A model generated the notes under the pieces. It saw only the letters and a list, made by a program, of their open reading frames with translations, did no database searches and was not told where the DNA came from. Below, one piece after another: positions 1-5,518 of a DNA stretch of 5,518 bases (position 1 is its first letter; every line of letters begins with the position of its first letter). Source of the DNA: Candidatus Eiseniibacteriota bacterium. Its GTDB lineage: Bacteria; Arandabacterota; Arandabacteria; Arandabacterales; Arandabacteraceae. The stretch covers positions 1-5,518 of the forward strand of contig JAUXGG010000138.1 in the NCBI GenBank assembly GCA_030622265.1. Reading direction: 5' to 3'. Both the position numbers and the translations under genes were made by a program.

Positions 1-3000
1 CAAACCATGTTTCCAGTTCCTTGCGCTGCTCAGGTGTTCCCTCGAAGTGAACTATGAGGTCTATGTCACTCTTGGGACCGGCCGTTGCATTCTTGGTGCT
101 ACCGAAGACATAGATGGCTTTGACCCCAAAACGGTCCGGGTCAATCTGCTCGGCGATGTGCTCAGCCATCCGGAATCTCCAGGCCCAGTAGGAATCGACT
201 GCCTCCGGACCGGCCTTATCGATGCGGTGAACGGCGCTCAACTTCTCACCCGGATCGACAAATACCCCTACCGCTTCACTAAGGTCGGCATTAAGCAGAA
301 CGCGGAGCACCTTGCCGTCCGTTGCCTGCGCGACGTCTATCAACCTGATCGCAGGGGAAACGGACTCAAACTCAGGTGCGACATCTCCTAGCATACTGGT
401 GGAGCTTCTCAGGAAGCGCTCATCGAAGATCACGTCATCTTCATCCGGATAGAGTGGCAGATAAACAATGCCGGCTTCCACCAGGTCCTGGAAGAAGTGA
501 GTACCGAAAGACAGTTCCGGCGTATAGTCGCCCTTCTTGCGCGCAATCTCCACGAGCATCGCAGTGTTGTTTATATCGGAGTAGGTTACGCTGACTCCGA
601 GTTTGATGTCGCCGCGGCTTCCCCAGCGGCCCGGTCCCATCAGAATGAACTGCCGCTTGGGCAGGAGCTTGTTGAGTTTGCTTACGGCCCGGCCTATGGC
701 GACCAGATCCGACCTGTCGGCAATCTCGCTGTATCCGTCAGGGTCTACATACACGATGTGTGTGATGTCGGGAATCCGCCCGTTCGAAATGTATCTGTCG
801 GCTGTGAAGAGAAGATCGCGTTCGGGAAGATCCTTGGGTATGGGTGATGGGACGCTGTCCCCCGAGTGACTCTGCGGCCGGCACTGGAGCAGGTACAGAT
901 GCTTCCCGTCATGGGCGAACTCAATATCGACAGGGGTTTCGAACTCCTTCTCAAGGAGGGTGAGCACGCTCCTGATCTGCCTGATAAAACCCGTTTCGCC
1001 TATCAGCCCATCGAAGGTCACGATCAAGTCGTCCTTCTCGAAGTCCACTCCCATTCCCATGGCATGCCGCAGCCGATCTCCATCGTATATGGATATCATC
1101 TTGTCTACTCCCGGTATCTCGTCACCGGCCAGTCTCAGGAGATCGCGGGCATCAACGGTTTCGAAGGCATGGGTCTTGAGGTTAATGACATCGACCTTCT
1201 GCGGGGAGTAGCGGACAATCTCATCCGTGGAGACATTGACCCGAAGCCCCGGTTGCCCGGGAGCGATGAGGATAGGGTAATCATCCGCTACCCGGTCGAC
1301 CGCCCGGGTACCCAGCCCCGGCACAAGTCTCATCAGGCCATCCTCGCGATCGATGCGCTGCGACCAGCGGAACTCGTTTCTGCTGAACGCAACCCCCGCA
1401 AAGGACGGCAGGAAGTAATCGCCGACTCTGGTGCCCACGACTTCCTGTATCAGGACCCCCATCTGCTCACCGAAGTCGATCAGCCCCCTCTCGGCCCGGT
1501 ACTCGATCGGGTCCGGCCCGAATGTCGAAGCATACACCTCGGCTATGGCTCCGGTAAGCGCTTCAAGCCGTTCCTGTTTGGTTCCCTGGTTGGATATGAA
1601 GAGGCTGCGGTACTTGCCCGAGAAGGCCGCCCCCATTCTGTCTTCAAGGAGGCTTGAGCTTCGAACGATCAGCGGTCTGTCTTGCAACCCGTCCAGCACC
1701 ATTGACAGACCCTGGACGATATCAGGAGGGAAGCGGCAGCCCTTGAAGGATTGAATCACATGCGGATACTCAAGCCGTACCTGGTCCACCTCCTTATACT
1801 TCTGCTCAATAACATCGCCGAGGTTGTTGAATCTCAGGAACTCCAGCACCACGTCGGACGCGACATACCATGTCTGGGGGATTCTTATGTCACGGAGCTC
1901 TTCAAACGTCTCGGCGGATTTCCTCATGACTTGTGCGGCAAGAAGGAGGCCGGCACTCTTGCCACCCAGCTTTCCACGGCTGTCTCGCGAGTGGACCAAG
2001 CGTCCGAGGATATCGTTGAAGTCGTCGATGCTGAAATAGCGCTTGGCCACGTTTATGTATTGAAGCTGTTCGGAGAGCAGGCGTCGGATAAGTTCCACCC
2101 TCATGCCGACTCTTGTTGGGGTTACAACATCATGACCGCCGGAGGCGATGCGCATATAGCGCTCCATGGCTTCGCCTAACTCCGCAAGTGACGAATCACG
2201 GTTCACGGCGTGGACCAGGAAATCCAGCTTGTCCTCCTGCATCCACTTCTGGATCATGGCCATGATCTGACTCCCAGGGAGATTGCTCGCAGCGATCTCA
2301 AGCACACGTTCGCCCAGTTCTTCCGAGAGAGGCGTCATCCTTGCAGGACTAGGCTGGTTCTCATCAAGGAATACCTCCTCGTCTCGCTCCCTCCAGCCGA
2401 TGCGGCAGCTCGAGAGGATCTCCTCGATCTCCTCAACGCCGGCCCACGCAAGCTGGTTCAACATCTTCTGGCATATGACAAGGAAGAGGTTCTTGTCCGT
2501 CGCCCTCACCAGTTTCACCAGGACACGCCACCCGGCGTCCGCACCGTTGTCGGGATGCTCGCCCCCGGCCTCATAATGGCGGGCAATATCCTTGACCTGC
2601 GTGAGCGTGATGAATTGCCCGATCCTCTCAGCTATGGTCCGGAGTAATTTGGTTTCTTCCTTGAGAAACGGCCCATCGTCCGCAGTAGGCTTCTCCTCGG
2701 TATACCAAACGCTGATCTGCCCCACGCTCCGGTCCTGGACCTTTATTTCCGCATGCTGGACCCAGGGGGTGTCCTTCATTCCCTCGGATTCATACTGGGC
2801 ACCCTCGACGGTTATCCTCACCACACAGACTTCCGGGTACTGCCACCCCGCTGGTATTGCAGCTATGGTGATCCCGCATACATCCTCCAGGGTGGCGTCC
2901 GGCTTGTTGACAATCTCTTCGACCCTGTAAAGGCAGGCCAGCTCCTTCTCCCTCTCCTGGAGAAAGCGAATCAGGTCTCTACTCTCTCGCTCAGGCGGTT

Positions 3001-3004
3001 TCAC
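1..3004 (-). CDS. Multidomain PEP/pyruvate-binding (PPDK_N) protein with N-terminal sensor and C-terminal nucleotidyltransferase domain, 3' partial
   Basis: Reverse-strand reading from GTG 3004 stays open for 1001 codons to the left edge, so the C-terminus is missing. The GTG is supported by GGGAG nine bases upstream; it overlaps the end of the preceding gene by 14 bp, suggesting translational coupling. Residues ~10-30 form a charged helix or coiled coil. Residues ~30-132 resemble a GAF/PAS-like sensor, with IPAGWQYPE at 50-58 and GPFLKEE at 111-117. A mainly helical linker follows to ~335. The ATP-grasp PPDK_N domain spans ~335-711: GGK 347-349, VRSSSLLED 447-455, IQEVVGTR 519-526, FAGVAFSRN 535-543, DIEFA 693-697 and LQCRPQ 706-711. 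A module shared with the neighbouring protein follows, with GPGRWGS 790-796 and GTHFF around His836. From ~940 a nucleotidyltransferase fold begins, with Gly968-Ser969-x10-Asp980-x-Asp982. No phosphohistidine or PEP-binding barrel domain is seen, so it is not a complete PEP synthase. Substrate and role are unknown. Domain calls come from motif recognition; ATP-grasp and NTase are the firmest. Confidence 0.9.
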   Translation of the reverse strand, partial: MKPPERESRDLIRFLQEREKELACLYRVEEIVNKPDATLEDVCGITIAAIPAGWQYPEVCVVRITVEGAQYESEGMKDTPWVQHAEIKVQDRSVGQISVWYTEEKPTADDGPFLKEETKLLRTIAERIGQFITLTQVKDIARHYEAGGEHPDNGADAGWRVLVKLVRATDKNLFLVICQKMLNQLAWAGVEEIEEILSSCRIGWRERDEEVFLDENQPSPARMTPLSEELGERVLEIAASNLPGSQIMAMIQKWMQEDKLDFLVHAVNRDSSLAELGEAMERYMRIASGGHDVVTPTRVGMRVELIRRLLSEQLQYINVAKRYFSIDDFNDILGRLVHSRDSRGKLGGKSAGLLLAAQVMRKSAETFEELRDIRIPQTWYVASDVVLEFLRFNNLGDVIEQKYKEVDQVRLEYPHVIQSFKGCRFPPDIVQGLSMVLDGLQDRPLIVRSSSLLEDRMGAAFSGKYRSLFISNQGTKQERLEALTGAIAEVYASTFGPDPIEYRAERGLIDFGEQMGVLIQEVVGTRVGDYFLPSFAGVAFSRNEFRWSQRIDREDGLMRLVPGLGTRAVDRVADDYPILIAPGQPGLRVNVSTDEIVRYSPQKVDVINLKTHAFETVDARDLLRLAGDEIPGVDKMISIYDGDRLRHAMGMGVDFEKDDLIVTFDGLIGETGFIRQIRSVLTLLEKEFETPVDIEFAHDGKHLYLLQCRPQSHSGDSVPSPIPKDLPERDLLFTADRYISNGRIPDITHIVYVDPDGYSEIADRSDLVAIGRAVSKLNKLLPKRQFILMGPGRWGSRGDIKLGVSVTYSDINNTAMLVEIARKKGDYTPELSFGTHFFQDLVEAGIVYLPLYPDEDDVIFDERFLRSSTSMLGDVAPEFESVSPAIRLIDVAQATDGKVLRVLLNADLSEAVGVFVDPGEKLSAVHRIDKAGPEAVDSYWAWRFRMAEHIAEQIDPDRFGVKAIYVFGSTKNATAGPKSDIDLIVHFEGTPEQRKELETWF

Positions 3005-4766
3005 GATAGATCACTCCCATACTGGTTCGGCCGTCGGCCTTAACGCACAGGGGAAAATCAAAACGGACCTGTCTCAAGTACTCAGTCTCCGCAACGGCCG
3101 GCTGGCGGTTGAGGCAATCCCAGTTTATTGCAAAGCGACCCGCGTGGCGGATCGAGAAGTACACGATTCGAAAGCTGGTCACGTTGTGGAAGAAGTGCGA
3201 CCCCTGGCTCAGGCTGAAGTCAAGGCCCGGCAGGGTCACTTCGACTATCACCTTAGCTCCCGCAATTTGACCGAACTTCACAGGAATTCCCCCCTGCGGA
3301 TCTGAAGTCCCCCACCGGCCGAAGCCGATAAGCAGATACGGTTGCCTGGCCTCTACCAGCTGCTGATTGATCCCCTCAAGCTCTTCGGCCATACGGACCG
3401 TGTGATCAACATCAAAAGCCTCTGGTTTGATGTATACAACATCCCGTATCGTTTTGCTTAACCCGTTTCCCATGACATTCTCTGATGCCAGGACCACATT
3501 GTCTCCCGACATCTCTTCAGGGCTTACATCCACACGCTCATCGGATACAACCATCGGCCGCATCTGAAGGAAACCGAATCGCGCCGGCCCCGGCTTCTCA
3601 CGGCCCAGGGTCATCGCGAACTCAATCTCCACCGGAGCGCCCAGGCTGTCCTCGCAAGTCTTGAGAAGCAATTTCACCAAGTCATTGACAGGCAGGATAT
3701 CCGCCTTGAGCAGCGGAGCGAAATTGACTATCTTCGGACCCCGGCCATGGGCCCCCATGTCGATTCTATTGTTCTCGGGCTGGAATGTGGAAACCAGGTG
3801 GTTCAGGCTACGGTCGTATTCGGCGTCTCCGAGGTCGCACCTGGTCATGTGCTCTGTCTCGTTAATCGGATCATACGCAGGGGGCCGGCCCATGTTGATC
3901 GCCCAGAAGCTGGTCTGGGTCTGTTTAAGCAAGTCACCGATCGAGTTGTAGGGGGGATCAGTCTGCGGGTATTCAGGTGAATAGGCCCAGGCACATCCTT
4001 CATCCACGATCGTCCGGCCCAGTCCGAGGGCAAGCTCCACAACCCCCTCCTCCGGCCTGGCATGCCCGAAAGGGTAGAAGTTATGAGAGCGGGCCACACC
4101 GGATAGGTGAGGGTAGTACCTGTCGCCGAACCGGGTCCCAACCACCTCCTGAATGATCACCGCCATCTTCTCATCGGTCCTGGCATGATGTGTCGACCTC
4201 ATATAGTTCGCGGCGTCGGAACAGAAGGTCGATGCATACACGAGCTTGATGGCCTCCGTGAGTCTGTGAAAACGGGTGTCGGCATCCGGCTGGTTGCACG
4301 GGGTCATCTTGGTGCCATAGACACTCGCGAACGGCTCGAACATGGTATCCTCGAGCATGCTCGAGGAACGGACAGCCAGGGGGGTGTGGACTTCACGAGC
4401 CAATGCTCTGATGTCTCCCACCAGCTGCGCAGGAAGATCCGCCTTCTGGAACGCGTGGGCTATCCGATCATCCCGGGTTTCAGTGTGGATGATCTCCTCA
4501 AGGTGGTTCTGTTTGATGAAAAGATCGAAATAGTCCGTGGCTATGACCGTAAGCGTCGGTATCTCTACGGTTATGCCGGGTGCGAACCGGTCCATCAGAC
4601 TCGACTCGATAATTCCCTTAATATGGGCAAGTCCATGAGCCTTGCCGCCGATCGAGCCCGAGCCTATGTAGGTGAACCTGTCACCGCCCTTAAGAAACTT
4701 GCGGTTGAACTGCGCCAGAGAACGGTGATGAGGGCTGTAACGCCTTTGAGGCATCCGGGCAACCAT
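2991..4766 (-). CDS. PEP/pyruvate-binding (PPDK_N, ATP-grasp) domain protein, stand-alone, 591 aa
   Basis: A complete gene of 591 codons ending in TGA. The N-terminal two thirds is the ATP-binding domain of the PEP synthase/pyruvate phosphate dikinase family: SIGGKAHGL at 38-46 (glycine loop and Lys42), VRSSSMLED 132-140, IQEVVGTRFGD 205-215, LSGVARSHN 221-229, LGLGRTIVDEG 247-257, then VEIEFA 379-384 and LQMRP 400-404, whose Glu382 and Gln401 match the metal-binding positions of the family. The C-terminal third has GFGRWGT 481-487 and SQGSHFF 520-526, the same module as in the larger downstream protein. The His-bearing swivelling domain and the PEP/pyruvate barrel are absent; at 591 aa it is well short of the roughly 800-900 aa of full enzymes. 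It probably binds ATP, but whether it phosphorylates anything is unknown. ATG 4766 was chosen because no ATG, GTG or TTG lies between it and an in-frame stop at 4839-4841; Met5 (ATG 4754) is an alternative. No signal peptide or membrane segment is seen, so it is likely cytoplasmic. It lies 40 bp after the glutamate dehydrogenase gene and is probably cotranscribed with it. Confidence 0.92.
   Translation of the reverse strand: MVARMPQRRYSPHHRSLAQFNRKFLKGGDRFTYIGSGSIGGKAHGLAHIKGIIESSLMDRFAPGITVEIPTLTVIATDYFDLFIKQNHLEEIIHTETRDDRIAHAFQKADLPAQLVGDIRALAREVHTPLAVRSSSMLEDTMFEPFASVYGTKMTPCNQPDADTRFHRLTEAIKLVYASTFCSDAANYMRSTHHARTDEKMAVIIQEVVGTRFGDRYYPHLSGVARSHNFYPFGHARPEEGVVELALGLGRTIVDEGCAWAYSPEYPQTDPPYNSIGDLLKQTQTSFWAINMGRPPAYDPINETEHMTRCDLGDAEYDRSLNHLVSTFQPENNRIDMGAHGRGPKIVNFAPLLKADILPVNDLVKLLLKTCEDSLGAPVEIEFAMTLGREKPGPARFGFLQMRPMVVSDERVDVSPEEMSGDNVVLASENVMGNGLSKTIRDVVYIKPEAFDVDHTVRMAEELEGINQQLVEARQPYLLIGFGRWGTSDPQGGIPVKFGQIAGAKVIVEVTLPGLDFSLSQGSHFFHNVTSFRIVYFSIRHAGRFAINWDCLNRQPAVAETEYLRQVRFDFPLCVKADGRTSMGVIYRETA
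3014..3018 (-). promoter_or_regulatory. Shine-Dalgarno GGGAG for the GTG-started fusion gene
   Basis: On the minus strand GGGAG is followed by nine bases and then GTG at 3004. It lies inside the coding sequence of the upstream ATP-grasp gene, 20-odd bases before that gene's TGA. It decides the start of the large protein: the next in-frame ATG is well inside the sensor region (Met68, in the segment EGMKDTP). The arrangement points to translational coupling of the two paralogs. Confidence 0.65.
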
Positions 4767-4806
4767 CTTTCCGTCTGTATGGCCACTAAAGAGGCGATGA
4801 AGTCGG
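4767..4806 (-). other. 40-bp intergenic spacer with a weak, closely placed GGAAAG before ATG 4766
   Basis: The spacer between the dehydrogenase stop and the next ATG is too short for a convincing promoter, and no hairpin followed by a T-run is visible. GGAAAG (4772-4767) abuts ATG 4766, which is closer than ideal; it lies 12 bases from the alternative ATG 4754, which is somewhat far. The sequence therefore does not settle which of the two Met codons is used. The absence of a terminator supports read-through from the dehydrogenase gene. Confidence 0.4.
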
Positions 4807-5518
4807 CTACACCCATCCTCGGTCTTTGCAGGCCTGTGCTACTCGACTCACCGCTATGACATAAGCCGCGTCGCGCATGTATAGATTACGCTTCTTGGCA
4901 AGTTGGCTCACGGCGTTGAAGGCCGAGGTCATCTTGCTGTCCAGCCTGCCGAGAACCTCATCCCTGTCCCAGTAGTGGTTCATATTGCTCTGGACCTGCT
5001 CATAGTAACTGCAGGTCACACCGCCTGCATTAGCAAGTAAGTCGGGTATCATGAATATGCCTCGTTCGGCAATAAGCTTGTCGGCCTCAGGCGTCGTAGG
5101 ACCGTTTGCTCCCTCGGCGATGATCTTGACCCTGGGACGTATCTTCGCCACATTGTCCACGGTTATCTGGTTTTCAAGAGCAGCCGGGATCAGGATGTCG
5201 ACATCCTGCTCGAGCCAGGCGTCGCCGGGAAGCACATCATAGCCGGCGTTTTTGGCCTTGGCCTTATCGATCCCTCCAAAGCGGTCGGTCATCCCCAGGA
5301 GCTCCTTAAAGTCGATACCGTCAGACTTTCGGAAGCTGTACGAACACCCCTCGCTCTGGTCCCAGCATGAGACGCAGATCACCTTACCAAAAATCTGCTG
5401 GTAGAGCTCGATAGCATACTGGGAAACATTCCCGAAACCCTGCAGACTCGCCGTCGTGTCCCCGGGAGGTATTTTGAGTTCCTTCAAGGCTTCCCTTACT
5501 GTGAATATGACGCCGTAG
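4807..5518 (-). CDS. Glu/Leu/Phe/Val-type glutamate dehydrogenase, C-terminal part (5' end outside window)
   Basis: The visible 236 residues are the NAD(P)-binding domain and C-terminal helices of a glutamate dehydrogenase, which interconverts glutamate and 2-oxoglutarate plus ammonia in the cytoplasm. The frame is open to the right edge. TTG 5487 is internal, since YGVIFTVREA just before it matches the family. Numbering visible residues: LQGFGNVSQY 25-34 is the dinucleotide-binding glycine loop; DILIPAALENQIT 107-119, IIAEGANGPTTPEAD 132-146 and IPDLLANAGGVTCSYYE 157-173 are hallmark family segments, with Ser170 at the usual substrate-contact position. RDAAYVIAVSRVA 215-227 is the usual C-terminal helix. 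The catalytic lysine domain, probably about 180 residues, is off the window. Oddities are CWDQSEGC at 51-58, where most members have a short Asp/Ser-rich loop after the second strand, and EQVQ (173-176) in place of the common EWVQ. Cofactor preference cannot be read safely. A related Leu/Val/Phe dehydrogenase is less likely given the AALENQIT and EGANGPTTPEAD match. Confidence 0.95.
   Translation of the reverse strand, partial: YGVIFTVREALKELKIPPGDTTASLQGFGNVSQYAIELYQQIFGKVICVSCWDQSEGCSYSFRKSDGIDFKELLGMTDRFGGIDKAKAKNAGYDVLPGDAWLEQDVDILIPAALENQITVDNVAKIRPRVKIIAEGANGPTTPEADKLIAERGIFMIPDLLANAGGVTCSYYEQVQSNMNHYWDRDEVLGRLDSKMTSAFNAVSQLAKKRNLYMRDAAYVIAVSRVAQACKDRGWV

Noticed and set aside
2..187. 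A stand-alone MNT antitoxin of an HEPN/MNT toxin-antitoxin pair
   Set aside because: The NTase motif is in frame with the ATP-grasp protein with no stop or start signal between them, and no HEPN-like gene is visible. The left flank is missing, so a partner beyond the edge cannot be excluded.
47..391. Plus-strand frame of 114 codons at the left edge, which could suggest a separate small gene
   Set aside because: The minus strand here encodes the NTase motif GS-x10-DxD in the same frame as the large protein, which explains the sequence better.
866..1657. Plus-strand open frame of 263 codons
   Set aside because: It lies wholly inside the minus-strand ATP-grasp/NTase gene, whose translation shows clear family motifs across this stretch. 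The plus-strand product has no recognisable motif and looks like an antisense shadow in GC-rich DNA.
2991..4766. Complete PEP synthase or pyruvate phosphate dikinase
   Set aside because: Only the ATP-binding domain is present. No phosphohistidine motif and no PEP/pyruvate barrel is seen in this gene or in the visible part of the next one.
4767..4806. Promoter or terminator between the dehydrogenase and the first ATP-grasp gene
   Set aside because: The 40-bp gap has no convincing -35/-10 pair and no stem-loop with a T-tract.
4107..4859. Plus-strand open frame of 250 codons
   Set aside because: It is antisense to the well-supported 591-aa gene and the end of the dehydrogenase gene. Its product has no domain signature and no separate regulatory signal.
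4807..5487. TTG 5487 as the true start of a short 226-aa dehydrogenase
   Set aside because: The frame continues upstream to the window edge with residues that match the family (YGVIFTVREA), so the gene is cut by the window and the TTG is internal.

Overview
The window is almost entirely coding, and all three genes lie on the minus strand, so transcription runs from high to low coordinates. They are the C-terminal part of a Glu/Leu/Phe/Val-type glutamate dehydrogenase (4807-5518, 5' end off the right edge), a complete 591-residue PEP/pyruvate-binding (PPDK_N, ATP-grasp) protein (2991-4766), and a much larger paralogous protein that starts at GTG 3004 and is still open at the left edge (at least 1001 residues). 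The gap between the first two genes is 40 bp and the last two overlap by 14 bp. No promoter, terminator, RNA gene, repeat, mobile element or CRISPR array was seen, so the three genes look like one transcriptional unit.

The most interesting content is the pair of ATP-grasp proteins. Both keep the nucleotide-binding signature of PEP synthase and pyruvate phosphate dikinase: a GGK loop, VRSSSxLED, IQEVVGTR, an SGVA/AGVA segment, and the closing (D/E)IEFA...LQxRP with its metal-binding Glu and Gln. Neither shows the phosphohistidine swivelling domain or the PEP/pyruvate TIM barrel of a complete enzyme. Both continue instead into a shared C-terminal module marked by GxGRWG(T/S) and, about 40 residues later, G(T/S)HFF. 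The larger protein adds an N-terminal coiled-coil plus GAF/PAS-like sensor region and, after the shared module, the start of a nucleotidyltransferase (NTase) domain with a GS-x10-DxD active-site motif. It therefore reads as sensor, ATP-grasp, GRWG module and NTase in one chain. Its placement behind a glutamate dehydrogenase gene suggests, as inference only, an energy- or carbon-responsive regulator or a nucleotide- or phosphate-transfer system linked to nitrogen metabolism.

The organism is a bacterium or archaeon of moderately high GC, using a GTG start and a Shine-Dalgarno sequence. The gene types suggest an anaerobic or environmental lineage, possibly Chloroflexota (Dehalococcoidia-like) or a Desulfobacterota relative. 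That assignment rests on general resemblance and is low confidence.
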